Positions 1 to 13,794 of a stretch of 35,086 bases of DNA are shown in pieces. The position numbers and the translations under genes are program-made. Every line of letters begins with the position of its first letter. The stretch's first letter is position 1. The notes under the pieces are model-generated. The model did no database searches. It had not been told where the DNA came from and saw nothing but the letters and a program-made list of their open reading frames with translations. The stretch lies in contig RCAB01000591.1 in assembly GCA_003640385.1 (NCBI GenBank), forward strand, positions 1 through 35,086, written 5' to 3'. The stretch comes from Setaria digitata (taxonomy: Eukaryota; Nematoda; Chromadorea; Rhabditida; Setariidae).

Positions 1-38
<38 letters not shown>
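1..38. repeat. (AAT)n trinucleotide microsatellite
   Basis: About twelve perfect AAT units run from the first base of the window, so the array probably continues to the left. No gene is associated with it. Confidence 0.95.
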
Positions 39-39
<1 letters not shown>

Positions 40-2508
40 CGTCAATTGGTGATTATTTGACAACATTTTGTAGTTGTTTCGGCTTTTCGGACTGGTAGAG
101 TTTATAGAATTTTCATTTTTCCTGCAATATTTTTGCAGATCTATTGACGGAAATAGAAGTTTTCTTAACTCCTAGGAGTGTACTTTGAAACTGCATAAAT
201 ATCTGATTCATTATGAATAGAGAGTGGTCTGAATTAACGAGATTAATCAGATCAGATTAACAAAGAACTTTAAATCTCATTTTCCATTTTTCAGTCGTGG
301 AAACGAGTCCAATTAATTGATAGTCAAGACATATAAAGAAAAGAATAAAGTTAAAAGGCTTTCGAGATGAATAATGAATTGTGGAACAGTTACGGCCAGA
401 AATAATACCTCAACTGACACCGGAAATTTATGGATTGATCGATGCTACTACTTGTTTTGTTCATAGATATTAAAAATTTTTGCAGTCATCTAAAACTCAA
501 TTACACGGAAGCATAGTACATATTTGCATCATGGAAGTATCGAGTTCCTCCTTTAGTTGAAATATGTAGCAATGTTTCCATCCGCTTATCTGATGAAAAC
601 TTATCTACCGCTATTTAGACAGTGGTGATAATGCGCTACTTAAATCCACACATCTAAATTCTGAATTTTGGTTAATTTTTTTGACCCGATTAAATTCAGA
701 TGATAACTGTAAAGTGGTTGTCATTTTTACAAAATTACAGTTTCAAAAGTGCTTATAACGATTCAGATGCGAAAAGCAGTAGAAGTGCTGAATGTTGTTC
801 ATGCTCATACTGTAATATATAACTATTACCAATCCTTTTTATTGGAATTGATCTGTTTATGATTACTGGTATTGTTTAAATAGAGCTAAAATTCACGTAT
901 GATCACTGAACATATTTTCACTTATCATTTTTGTACTATGATTATAGTAATTACAGCAAGCTGTATATGTATTTCCAATTAACTTTAACCGCACTAACTA
1001 TTAACTTTACGCTTCATACATACACGCACGCTTTTGTTAGAGGAAAACAACGTACGAATTTAAACTGCAGGACAGTTATGACTTTCCAGCAGATCTATAA
1101 AATAAATGAAATATTTGAATTTAAACATTTCTGTGTCATTTCAACTCCTTATCATTAAGAGAATAAAAAATGGGCAATACTGGTAATCGGAATGCTAATT
1201 CGCACAATAAGTGAAAAGGATAATTAAATAAAGTAAATAGATGAACAGATTACTTTTGAAGATTTAAACTGGCAAAAACAAACATTAATCTCATTGGAGA
1301 CGGATGTGCTTCGTCAACTTAAAAATTAAGGTAGTGTTGAAAATCGTGGCAAGAGAGTCGCCTGATTAATAAAATACATAATCCATGCTCGGGTTATACC
1401 TTCTACGGGGTAAGAACAATGCCACTCAATTTTCCAAGCAGCTTAGTCCCGGATTACAATTTCCAGAAATTTTCGTAAGATCTACCTCCCAGCAGGTTTT
1501 TGGAATCAAGCGCGAGAGCTGTGTCCACATTAGGGAAAGTCCAAAAATAAATATTAAAAATCTAAAATAAATATAAGCTTTGGCCCTCTATGACATAAAT
1601 TCAGCTTTCGAATTCTTCCCATTAAGCTTCTTAAATACTCATAAACATCCAGGTTTTCTGTTATTACTTTTTCCTCCAAATTAATATCGTGCTGAAATAG
1701 TTGAAATAGTTCGAGTATGTCTTATGATGGCAAATTACCAAGTAATCTTTTACTAAAAATACTGATATTCTGATTTCGAGACGTCAAACCGAACATTTAC
1801 TAGTAAGTTTAAAATGGGCGAGCACTAAACAGAAAAATGAAAGCCTGGTAAAAACAGTAGCACACTTTATAAGGCAAAAATTTTGTTCAGATGACACAGG
1901 AAAAAGGAAAGATGTAGAGAAGAAATTACCTTATGCAGAACTGCAGCATGAATATGATTTTGCGATATTCAAAGTCAACATTTATTCAATCAATCAGACT
2001 TTCATAAGCAACTAACATGCTCCCAGCCTCTGTTAAAAAAAAGCGAGCTATAAAGCAAAAATTGCAAAAGAAATATAAAACAATTTAAAATATATCATAC
2101 AATAACATCCTGAAACTAGGTGCAAAAAAGCCAAAGTTTGTGACATGAAATATCTCAAAAAATATGCAAAGAATTAATAATCGGAAAACTATTTCGGCAA
2201 TACCAAATTATGCGCATTCTAAGTCATACTGCTTCCGGCAAAAGAAATCTCAACTTAAGCAAGTAATTCGTTTATTTAAGACCCACCATAAGACATTTAT
2301 GATGCAGTAAAATGAGGTGGGTAAGGCATTCCTGCCAAAGTTTATATTTAGAACAACTAAAAGAAACTCGAAAATTCATGCTTTTATCAAGAAAGTAGGA
2401 AAACGGATTCCCACCACCAACTTAAAAAAGAAAATACATAAAATAGCATACAAATTGCCGATGTCGACATGTCTTAAAAAGGCAAGTGATAATGAAAATT
2501 TATATGCC
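39..2508. other. No convincing gene; 3' flank of the Ski2 gene
   Basis: Only short open frames occur here, with no family resemblance and no paired splice sites. Around 1385-1570 the composition is less AT-rich and a 61-codon frame is open, but I recognise nothing in it. The last few hundred bases are the downstream flank of the helicase gene on the minus strand. Confidence 0.6.
2271..2276 (-). terminator. Candidate AATAAA poly(A) signal of the Ski2 gene
   Basis: TTTATT on the plus strand reads AATAAA on the minus strand, about 233 nt beyond the Ski2 stop codon. The motif is common in AT-rich DNA, so the assignment is tentative. Confidence 0.35.
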
Positions 2509-5500
2509 CTAATCTAAAACAGTATAAAGACTAGCAGCAAAAACGATATCTCTCCTGACAGCAGCAGATGTGTCTTCCATTTTCTCGTATAAGACAAGGT
2601 CGCCAACAATTCGTGCGGCATTTCGTATATCGCGACATAATTCATCTAGTCGCTGAATGCAACGTACAATCAAACCTTCTTGTACATCTGTCAGCTCCAT
2701 TATATCAGCAAATGGCTGAAAACGACATGGATGGACTCAAATTACGATTATGACAATGTTATAAACAGTAAGCCGGAAGGATAAACTTTTGTAAGAAAAC
2801 GCGATCGAGAAACTACGTTATTTTAGAAAACAACGGTTGAGCAACATGAAAATAAGATCAAAGTTATATCCCAAAGACCTTATATCACTGTAATTTGTTC
2901 AAAAACTTCTTGCTTGCTTTCTGCAACTTTTCCAATATTATTAAAAAAAACAGATGAAATCAATAGAAAACTGCAGCTTCACCACTGAATTAGCCCATTC
3001 ATAAACGGCATGCATCAAATCAAAGTTTAATTGTTCAGAGGGGTCAATATCTTTGATACCACATTCTCGTTGAATTCTTCCAATTCTATTACACACTTCA
3101 ATGATGTCAGCTTCTAGCTGAAAAGTGGAAATTTTTAAACATAAATTTCTTGCAAAACACCACACTAAAATTTGCACCTCTTTCATCTTTTTTCTTTTCA
3201 CTTTAATGTTACTTTCCTACTCTTAACACCTAGAACAATGTTAATAGACATGAATGAACATGATAATTCAATACGAATAGATTATCGGTAACAGATCGTA
3301 TACTTCTTTCAACACCGATGGCTTTTGCGTGGTTTCCTCACTCTTTTTATCTTTTCTGCGTTCACCTTCTCTTGATCTATGTTGACACGTAGTTACCGAA
3401 AGCATAGCAGCTATTTCTGGAGCTGAACGATACTGGAATTTGTTATCTAGCATCAGTTCTGTAATCAGCAATTCCTAAAAAGATAATTTTGTTGTGGGCT
3501 TCACATTCAACTTCATTAATTTTCTTCAATTACCTATTAGAAATATTGGAAGATTCTCAATGAGAAATTAATGTAACGTAGATTAAAGCAATTTAAATAA
3601 TCAGAAAGAAAGTACTGTTATTATAAGTGATAATAGTATAATAAAATAACACACCGTCGATCAAATAACAAAAAAAAAAAAAAAAAAAAAAAGCCATATA
3701 TAAAAACCATATCACACCTGGTGATGTATTTCACATGCCACACGGCCTTTTAAAGAAACCAAATTCGAATCATCAATATAATTCAACCGACGTAAAAGCT
3801 GTAAATGCTCATTTGTATCACTTCAGTTCTGTCTGATTATTGTAACTATATAACCGGAAAAAATAATAAGAGTAAAAAGAATATACAGATCAGATAAAAA
3901 GTGTGAAAATACCACCTTCATACGATCATAATAATCTTGTGAAAGAAGCAAACTACCAGCCGAAAGACTTGAACGGAGTTTATTACATTTCTCCTGTAGC
4001 GTTCTTTTATTGTGCACATGAGCGAACTGAAATTTCCAAAATTGTACATTTTAAAGGAATGATTTGCTACGTCGATTACGTCAAAAAAAACCTTATACAA
4101 TTGACTTTGAAAAAAAAAAAAAAAAAAAACCAGCAAACAATAAATTCGAAAAATCTTAATGGTGAGATATTTAAGATAAAGACGTTGCAACAAGCAGATT
4201 TTTAAAGTAAAATGAAGAAATAAAGATAATATCATTGGAGTTTTTTTCATTTATTCTTTTTTTCTGCTTTTAGCTCTTCTCACATTTTAAAGCTTAATAA
4301 AGAATAACTCACATGTTCTCGGAAAAATGGACACTGTCGACAACAAAAAGTAGCATCATTTATGAGGATATCCCGAAGGTCACTCAACTGAACCAATTTT
4401 TGAAATAAATGAACGTCGTTCACTGGTATGTCTTGTCCTGGCAATTTTATATTTCTCTTCCTCGTGCTCCTCCAGTTTGCTGCCACATTATCAATTTCAC
4501 TAATTACTTTTATGACAGCTTGATTAGGTGATTTGTTTCTAAAAACGAGTTAATAAAGAAGCATAAACATCAATAACTTGATAAGAAAGATAGAATGAGC
4601 CGATTCAAGGACTGACACCGTTTTTCTCACAATTTGCATTCATGGCATATCTGAAGTGAATTTCCAGCAGCCAAATACTGCAGAATTGCAAAAAATGAAC
4701 TTGCTGAAAAAAAAAAAGAAGATGAGAAAACTCTCCACCTATAATTCCGGTCGGTTTTTGTTTCCACATATTCCATAATAGCTGGCAGATCAATTTTCAC
4801 AGCTTTTTGACAAACTGCAATAAGATGATCGAGTGATATATCATCCAAAATAGTACATGTTCTTCGAACTAAATCTGAGAATTCCTGTGCTGGTAAACCT
4901 TCAAGACCATTAAATGCAGCAGAGTGTAGCAATGACGTTTCATAGATTTCTTGCTGTTTCTAGAAAGAGGCAACAATCATGCTTCTCGAATACATCTTAC
5001 AATACCAATTTTTCTAAAACTAGGCAAATAAACGAGACACAAAATAAAGAGTTTTCACCACTTGCGACATTCGTAAGAAATGATCTAATTCTCGCTTTTC
5101 AAGCTGATCGTCTTCAGTAGTTAGGAGCAAAGTCATTTTCTTTGAACTTCCACTTGCCGTTATCTTAAAAAACTTATTTCTTTTAAAAAAATTACCAAAA
5201 TTCTCATTTCCATAGTGAAATGTCTCATAAGATCAAACAAAAAAAGGCCAACTACTACCCTAAATCAGTCGCTTTTACGTAATTTATAGACCTTAAGAAT
5301 CATAGCTGCAGTGGAAATTCGTCCAATTTCAGGTAAACAAACGATAACTATACGTCCTGCTGATAATAATTTATCCACAGTAGAAAATCGAATCAATTCA
5401 GTCCATAATTCAGCACGAAAGCGAAGAAATATTTGTAATTTTTCATAATAATCGATGACTGAATAACTTTTGACAGGAAAACATATTGTGCAATCAAGCT

Positions 5501-8500
5501 CTTTTTTCGATGCTAACTGCTCTTCTACCTGCAATCCCTTTCATAAAGCATATGAAGTAAATTTCTCACGAATAATGAATTTACTTATGAATATACAAGA
5601 AAGTTAGAGCACGATGCTTAAAAAAAATAAACCCTTTCAGAAGAGAATGAGATTTCGATAGGTTTGTAATGCAGCAAACATAGAGAAAGATCTTAGAAAT
5701 TCAAAGTGATCAACTAGTTTAATCTTCAAATTCCACCAGTTTTCAAAAATCCGGTTTCAAAATTCCAGTAATTCTATTCAAAACCACTTAAATAATTCGA
5801 ATTAAAAGTTTATGTAGTTAACTCACTTCTTTTAAACGTGCTTTTCGATCCAGGGCCAGCCTCAGCGATGCGCTCTCAACGTAACTCCTCCGAAGCACAT
5901 CTTCTACACTCAGATGTTCCACTCGCAACAAATTTAGAAGCATTAGATATGTTACCTTAAAGCGTGACTCCAACTTCACTGGCTTACCCTGAAGGAATTG
6001 AAATACAAGTAATATAACAAAAAATTTATATCATTCGTATTATAAATGGATGGCAAAAAAATTTTTAGCAACGATTGAAAATGCGTGAAATTCTTTATTG
6101 ACTTCTTCTGAAAATTACTGAAAAAAATAAAAAAGACTCATAATTAAAATTTTCTCACCTGCATACAGCTGACTAAATCTAAATAATCGGGAACATAAGG
6201 GTCTTTACATAAAACAACTACTGTCCCAGTAGCATCCAGACCTCGTCGGCCAGCTCGACCAGCCATCTGAAAAACCTTCCTTAACAATTACCAAACTTCA
6301 CGGATTTCCTTCATCCTTTCCGTTCTAAAAATAGAAAATCAACTGATCACAAAAAACAGAATCCTCGACTAAGAGATCAATTAAAACGACCAGACTAAAC
6401 AAATTTAATGATTACTGTAATAGTTACTAGTTACTCCACTAACTGAAAATTGAAATTCTTTGCATCTCAATATAACAACGTGATGATGGAATTTTCGAAA
6501 AAAAAAAAAAAAAAGTTCACCAGTACCTGTATGTATTCCCCAGCATTCAGCATACGCAACTGCTGGCCATCATGTTTCTGCAGAGTATCAAAAATCACTG
6601 TCCGGGCAGGCATATTGACACCCATCGCAAAGGTTTCAGTAGCAAACAACACCTGCAGTACTTGCCACAGATTGATAATGGAAAAAATAATAATAACAAA
6701 TAAACTATATTTTCCAGGCTAGTTACTGCCAGTGATTTATTGAAATGATATTCTACCAGAAAAAAATTCGTCCGCAAATTTCAAAACATAAACTTCAAAA
6801 TACAATTATTATTGAGGAAACACATACCTTGACCAATCCTCTTTGAAAGAGCAATTCGACGACTTCTTTTAGAATAGGTAAAATACCGCTGTGATGTATT
6901 GCAAAACCACGTTTACATAACTCGATCATTTGAAGTACCTAAACAAATCCAAAAAAAAAAAAAATCAGCACAACACTAAATTAAAATTATGCATCGGTTA
7001 ACACTGAACCGATGTTATACGTAGCTCAACTCTACTGCAGTAGTGAAATTTTTAAAATATAAAATAATTTATCAATGAGTAATAATAGAATAATTTACCA
7101 AAAACGTATTTTTATATTAATACTTTTGATAAGAAAATATTATAAAAATAATGGAATAATTTATCAACTGGACTGGAAAGGAGAACACTTTAATAAATAA
7201 ACCTGATATCGAAATAAAAATGAGCTTATTAGAGAGTGAAAAAAAAGGAAAAAAAAAATCAGACGTGTATAAAGGAATTTTAAAAATGTTCAAAGCTCAC
7301 CCCTAACGCTATTTCAATAAAAAAGAATGACTATCTGAAATCCATCGAAATAATAAGGCATATGTAGCGGACATACATGAGATGATATGGCGTAGAATAA
7401 GCTGTGATACTAACCTGTGGGAGATGTTTGTCTGAACCTTTCAAACGCGTAATGCACTTTGAAAAAAAATGACTTATACTGGACTTCTCCTTTGCTGTGG
7501 TCAAGTCAACTGATCGCAATAAGTAAGCATTCTCATCACATCTTTATAGTAAATATTTTATAAACTAACATTAACTAAAATGCATTTAAATAAAAATCAT
7601 GGCGGTACTACTTTGTGTCAAATCAATATTTATATGAGGTCGAAAATTACAATAATAATACTGAAAATTTTAAAATAAAATTCTTTTTTTTTTCGGTTCT
7701 ATGATAAAATCAAACCTACGCCTCGAAAAAACAAAAACAATAACAGGCAACATGTTCTGCATGCGTAGATGATCAATAACAGTGATGTAAACATTCTTAT
7801 TCTGGAAAGAGAATAATAGTAATAATAAAGAAGAAAAACGATGGTAACAAAAATTATAACTTAGGAATCACAACAGACTATTGACTAAAATCCAGATCAA
7901 ATCAAAAAACTTGTGCACCATAAGAATTTCCCAAGCAACTTAAAATTTTATTATTTGGTCGATATCCAACAGGTCCTGTGTTCGCATTTGTTTTACGTAT
8001 ATTTGCTTTCGCTGCACTTGCTAGAGAGTACCTTGAAAATACACTCACAAACATTAAAATTTAATCAAGGTACATCACTCATTACATAAAAGAAGACTAA
8101 GAGTATCATGTTTCTAGGAATTTGTTCAAATTTACACAACACTCCTTTTAATTAATCAGTCAAGGTAAAGCAATCCAAATCAATATATTGATGAATCTAT
8201 TAAATCTAAGGATTCATCGCTGGAACAGTGAATCTCTTTCGATATTACAGAGCTGTATTAGAAGCATGAAATGACTTTAATAACTGAGCGGCTTAACTAG
8301 CGACCTACATAACTGAATGAAGCACAGATGTCAGTTGAGTAAGGTATACGGAATATAAATTCATGAAATGAATTTCAGTGTTAAGTTGATACCCTTTTTG
8401 TATGAACTGCCCATCGCTGTTGATAATTTTGAACATATCTCTTTTAGTTTTACCATCCTGCCCAGTATACAAATAGTGTTCCAGCGGCACAGGACGTCGT

Positions 8501-11140
8501 GCTGTCATAATCACATAAATTTGCTTCTTTTTAATACGCCTGAAATCTTAAAATCATCTGTCTAAATTTATTTCTTTTTTTCCAACTGAAAAGCAGAACC
8601 AGACATTCAAGTACTAAGGATAACTAAGAGATGCTTGCAAGCTTAAACAACAAAAACCCGCAGTTACAAAAAAATATGTCCAAGCAAAAAACAAAAACAT
8701 ACCCAACCCAATCCGCAAATTCGACACAGTTAGGCACAGTAGCACTAAGCATAACAATTTTAGTATGTGCCGGCAACATAATCAGTACCTCCTCCCAAAC
8801 ATGTCCACGCTAAAAAAAAATCATTTTAAATAATTACTGAAGCTTTTCTGTTACATAAAATCGCTATCATTTATCAGTGGAAGATCTACGCCAACGATAC
8901 CTAATAGTAATATACACTGGAATATTTTTCTAAGTTTGCACACACATCTTTGAAGAGGTTTATTAACTCTGTCCCGATTTAAAACTATGGTTAGCGCAAA
9001 TGCCGCACCGACCCTCAGGAATCCTAGCGATTTTTACTTTCACATTTACTCTCTAGAAAATAACACCATCATGCAACATTATATCAATGGAATTACTGGC
9101 AAGAATTCTGAACAACCTCGGCATCATTGATATAATGTACTTCATCGAAAATCACCCATTCTAACTCGCGAACAACTTCCGACCCGTTGTATAGCATAGA
9201 TCTGATAGAGCAAAATTAGAAAAGTAGTTAAAACAGATAAATAATATAATAAATATTTCCCAAATTTTTATCCTAAACAGTTACCAAAAATATACCAATG
9301 ATCAATATACCAATATTAATCTATGAAAGCTTAGCATATATCAGAGTGAAAAAGGAGCATGAGGCGCACTATCACTATACTGCTACCTAAACACGTTTCC
9401 TTACGCACTGAACAAAAGCAAAGCCATACCTTAAAACTTCGGTTGTCATTATGAGACAGAAAGCCTCCGGACACAACTGTATATCACCTGTTATAAGACC
9501 AACATCGTCAAAAATACGCTTAAATTCGCGAAATTTCTGATTCGAGAGCGCTTTTATCGGTGATGTATATATCGCTCTGGAAAACAAGATTTGTTGGCGC
9601 ACAGTCTAAGAATCCATTTTTTTTTTTTAGAATCTAAATCAGAATTATACTCTAATCCACTATTAATCAAAACGATTACGGAAAACTGCCACTTATCAAT
9701 ACTTCGTATCCGTTTTGTTCTATAACGAAACGGCTGCATATAAGATATACGTCATTCATGGCTTTTGGAAGAAATCAGTGTTCACTAGGCTCGAACTAAT
9801 TCGCTCAGCACTTTTTAACTGTTGGTGACTCATAGTCTTTGAAAGAGATTTGGTTACATTTTATAAGACGAAATGGAAGCTGTTTGCAACTATCCAGAAA
9901 TTTACCTGGTTTTATGTAAATTGCATAAACTAACAGCGTATTCAGCAACTACAGTTTTACCGGCAGAGGTATGAGCAGCAACGAATACAGAATCACCACG
10001 ATCCAAACAGACGATTGCCTGCTGTTGAAATGGATCCAATTGAAATGGATACTAAAATATAAAAGCCGTCCGTGGATTAGCAGATACAGGAATATAAAAT
10101 AAAAGGAAAATAGCAAGACAAATCAGAAATATCCGTCATCTACTAAACAAGTGAGAATACAAACGAGTTTAGTTAAAGACAGATTTATTGGAAGGGAAAC
10201 AAGACGCCATTTATAATATTGAATTATTAAGCATTTAACAGTTAGGGTATTACTGGATGTGTAAGAATATAATTCCCGTAAGGAACCCAGGACTTATGAC
10301 TTTCACCTTTCTTGCCATACTATTTTTCAATAATTCGTAATCAGCAACATTCTTTGATGTATCCAAAACATGAGCATAGGAATATTCTCTATTTTGTGTT
10401 CTCGATTCATTTTTTCTACTTGATGCTGGCTCGACCTCTTTCAGTGTGATCGCTAGTTGCTAAAGAAAAGTTGCCACATAGCATCTATATATACATTATG
10501 CAAAATCAAAATTACTAAAAACAACTCTTTTCAGTAAGACAGAAATGGTGTCTTTTCTGCACTGATATCCGGTCCGGTCCGAATTGATATTATTTCAACC
10601 TACAACATTTCTACAACACCCATTCTTTCTAAATAAAATAGAACGTCGGAGGGTTGATCCCCTTTAGTAACGCATTCAGTTCCGCCATGTAAGATTTGTA
10701 ACATGATTCTGGAATTCTTCATTTTTATCTGTAGTTAAAAAAGCAGTATAAATGCTATAAAGAGCTTCATATCAATAGAGTCGCCTTGATGCAAACTGAA
10801 ATCCCAATTTCCTAGCCGAGCAACAAAATGGAAACCCCTACCTCAAAATCTTTATCCACTTCTGCATCAATTCCAGATTCATTAAACGTCCTTTTTTCGC
10901 CTTCTGATTCCCTTCTCATTTTTTTTGAAAGGTTGGATAAATTACTGATAGTCTCGGACTTCAATAAATCAGCCAAGTTATCACTCATGTTGCCAAGATT
11001 GTTTTGAGAGTAATCACGAATGTTACCCTTAGTGAGACCACTGCCACTTAACCCAGGAACGCAAAATAATAATTCCGATGTGGAACATTCTATAATACAC
11101 AATATTCAAATATATATATTTTTCTTATAATATATATATA

Positions 11141-11181
<41 letters not shown>

Positions 11182-12819
11182 GATATATATATATATTTTT
11201 ATATATATTATATATATATATTTGGATATATATTGAAAAAAAAAGAGCTATGTCTGGTGCATCAGAAATGCTTCAAAAAGACAGCAAAATTCTGGAAAGA
11301 TCTCTAAAACTTGCCATTAAAACATAAATAAGCATCTTCGTCCAGATTTTCGCTTGTCGAAACAGCAGCACAACTCGAACGAAAAACATTTTCCATTTCG
11401 AAATCGAAACCACCTAAAGGAGGGAAAGAGAAATAACGGAAGGAAAAAAGTTTTTCCATCTCAAGAAAATGCTCCAACTTAATACACAAGCAAAAAATAA
11501 GTGAAACTGTCATGGATATCACACATCGGAAACTATGAAAAAATAGTAAAATGAAAATTAAAAAGATGAGAGTTTCAACCATCTATAGTCCAAATCGTGA
11601 ACTTGTGGCTAATAAAAGCAGCAATATGAATTTTTGTTTTGCATAACAGAAAAGAGTAAAATTCTGTGCAATATCGAACAATGAACAGCGTGATAATCTT
11701 AACCAAAATGGAATAGTGACAAATACTTTGTCAGCTAAGATATCTTTTTCTTCATTTTTTTTTTTAATCAATTTATAATTTTATTTCTGTCACTATGGAA
11801 GTGTACTAAGAAGAATTTACCTGGCACAAAAGGAACGCTGCTTGCAGAACCCATAAAATTTGAAGCATTTTCCTGATCTGGAGACCTAGATATCATCGGA
11901 ATCAACGAACAAGTTCATAAAAAGATTTTCTCTTTATCATTTTCATATCTTTTTTTACTACACATAACATTATTACACACCAATCTTTGTATATATACAC
12001 AAACTGTGCGATACCCAGCAATAAAAACTCACTCTCTGGGATAATAAAAATACCACTCACGTACCTGCATGGATGATACTAACCTTGTAAGTGCCATTGA
12101 AGTTTTCGGACAATCTGTCTCAGCATTCCTATCACTTAATACTTCGATATAACTGATAACCTTGTCTGATTTTGAATCTTTCAATGTTTGTATTTCTAAT
12201 GTTAGACCTGAATTCTGCAGAATATGTTCCTTCAAGCATTCAATATCAGTTAACGGTTGTGGTGTTCTGAAAACAGTTTCCTTTAGGAATATGGTGTCGA
12301 ATAATGATATTCGGAAAAAAAAAAGTAGTTCCGATCTCAAAGTCCTATGAACTGTTCAATCTTTTTGCGGTTACGTAAAACTTATCACATGAAATCTAAG
12401 GCTATTGTATTAAATTTCTGGCTATGTATAATGTTCTGTAGAATCAACGGAAAGTGTCTTTCAATCTTCAGTTGGACACATTAAGGAACAGAAAGAGAAA
12501 CGAAACTTATGGTTCTATTTATTTATTACTTAAGAACAATTATTATTTATTAACATTTATTACTTAATCATCATCACTTAACAATTATTATTTAGAATTT
12601 TATTTAAGAACAATTAAATTACCTGTACGTTTTTGAAATATCACATTCCCTGACATATTCTGTCAACAGTTTCAAAGCACTACTCCGGAAAACTCGTCCC
12701 GCTTCCGATTTAATTTCTTGATTTAGCATTTCCTCATCTCCTTTATAGTTACCAGTAATCGTCAATCCCGGACTTTCCGAACAACTTTTACAACTTTTAA
12801 GCCATATATCCGAATTCAT
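2509..12819 (-). CDS. SKIV2L: Ski2-like (SKIV2L/SKIC2) DExH RNA helicase, 27 exons
   Basis: ATP-dependent 3'-5' RNA helicase of the Ski complex (family knowledge), which delivers mRNA to the cytoplasmic exosome. Exons: 12819-12623, 12266-12033, 11885-11821, 11413-11315, 11089-10842, 10459-10307, 10051-9906, 9576-9430, 9201-9117, 8809-8703, 8539-8393, 8031-7911, 7801-7716, 7541-7415, 6938-6828, 6652-6527, 6266-6159, 5988-5827, 5528-5292, 5163-5062, 4959-4631, 4538-4313, 4026-3916, 3798-3718, 3474-3304, 3117-2983, 2715-2509. All junction phases agree, giving about 1355 residues (human about 1246). Seen: Walker A AHTSAGKT near 358-365, [17 protein letters not shown] near 449-452, SAT near 480, [14 protein letters not shown] near 695, [10 protein letters not shown] near 733, an arch-type insertion about 825-1090, and a DSHCT-like C-terminus containing [11 protein letters not shown] and ending [15 protein letters not shown]. 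The less conserved N-terminal 280 residues are placed mainly by splice phase. The start is the first ATG after an AG acceptor. Exon 25 adds a charged stretch (about [14 protein letters not shown]) inside the C-terminal domain. Confidence 0.95.
4695..4735 (-). other. Pseudo-intron-like stretch inside Ski2 exon 21
   Basis: Inside the long exon 4959-4631 there is a GT...pyrimidine-rich...CAG segment of about 35 nt (approximate ends given). Removing it would shift the frame into an early stop, whereas reading through keeps the frame open to a good GTGAGA donor at 4630 whose phase matches the next exon. I therefore treat it as retained coding sequence, giving a Ser/Phe-rich insert in the arch region. 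Confidence 0.5.
11090..11314 (-). other. Probable GC-AG intron (Ski2 intron 4)
   Basis: The only junction that keeps frame between exon 4 and exon 5 uses the donor GCAAGT at 11314-11309 with acceptor TATTATAG ending at 11090. Both sides are phase 1. The nearby GT dinucleotides give either a stop or the wrong frame. GCAAGT is the usual consensus of the minor GC-AG class. Confidence 0.7.
11105..11236. repeat. TA-dinucleotide microsatellite
   Basis: Nearly pure TA tract with a few interruptions (TTGGATATAT occurs twice). It lies wholly inside Ski2 intron 4 and takes up more than half of it. Confidence 0.95.
12505..12615. repeat. AT-rich imperfect repeats in Ski2 intron 1
   Basis: Recurring ATTATTTATT and TTAAGAACAATTA blocks (the latter near 12531 and 12603) lie close to the donor of intron 1. 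Low-complexity intronic sequence with no evident role. Confidence 0.6.
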
Positions 12820-12822
12820 TCT
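12820..12822 (-). promoter_or_regulatory. Splice acceptor directly before the Ski2 ATG (candidate trans-splice site)
   Basis: On the minus strand the sequence reads TGCTATAG|A-ATG, so the AG is one base from the start codon. An acceptor this close to the start with no upstream coding exon is typical of a nematode spliced-leader addition site. An upstream non-coding exon is the alternative. Confidence 0.45.
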
Positions 12823-13790
12823 ATAGCATGAAATTTAAAAAAGTTTAGTTCAAATTTAGCACTGACTGATAAAATGGAAAAACTGTCTTGTTAAACGCTT
12901 ATGTTTATAGTTTATCGCCCTAATATTTAATCATAAACTCATTTGTTAATCTAATCTTAACCAAAATATCTTCGTGCTCCATTAACTGACCGTTATTTTC
13001 CTCAATGTGCCACGTGTTAGTTTGAAACACTTCTATAAGCTACAGAAGAAGCAAAGCACAATCATCGACAAAATGTTCTAATAAGTATTTCACAACACAA
13101 CACAGCCACTTTCTTTTACTTAAAAGTTTGGAGCATTTAAAAATCAAATTTTCCACACTCCCCCTCTGCCTTCAGAGATGTTCCACAAGTCTCCAACTAC
13201 GTCACACGTCACTTCAGCGAATCCCACAAATCAAAAAACTTGAAGAAACATAATAAAGCCACAGTTAAATATGTAGCGGTAGAACTTTATGAGAACCCAC
13301 AGCACTATTCCCGCGATGTCTGCAAGTCTTTTAATCTCTTTTACTTCTCTGAAAACTCCCTCATTTTCCCAGTAATTTTCTTTCTTAACATTCTCCTCGC
13401 TGCTTCGTTAACTCTGCCACCGCCTTTCCAGTTCTGGAAATTTAAAAAATTTATTTTGCTGCATAATTTAATTGAATAGACATTTTCATAAATAACAATT
13501 TCTATATTGCAAAGAGGGCAACAATTACTGCCTAAATATTTCGAAATCATTACTCGTAACAACTTTATTACCTAATCTAACAGAAAATTTGAGAAAGATT
13601 TCCAACAATATAGGAAAAAAATTAAGAAACAAATGTAATAAAATTGAACAGAGTTTATAAAGCACTTTGGAAGTAAAATTTCGACAGTTAATACATTCCA
13701 ATTTATATATTTGTTTACTTTTTTGTTTATGACATGAACTTGTTAATAATGTGATATATTACATAACTGCATTAGTACTTTTGGCAAGAA
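12823..13790. other. Upstream flank of the Ski2 gene; no gene seen
   Basis: Contains only short open frames. A cytosine-rich patch near 13155-13200 (CTCCCCCTCTGCC) interrupts the AT-rich background and may belong to the promoter region, but no defined element can be named. Confidence 0.5.
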
Positions 13791-13794
13791 GACC

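Noticed and set aside
3903..4250. Open frames of 100 and 110 codons overlapping the Ski2 exon at 4026-3916
   Set aside because: They include poly-Lys/poly-Phe from an A run, and the conserved helicase frame is a different one.
12034..12065. Ski2 exon 2 ending at the CAG|GTACGT donor (12065)
   Set aside because: Gives phase 0, which does not fit exon 3. The downstream GA|GTGAGT donor at 12033 gives the needed phase 2.
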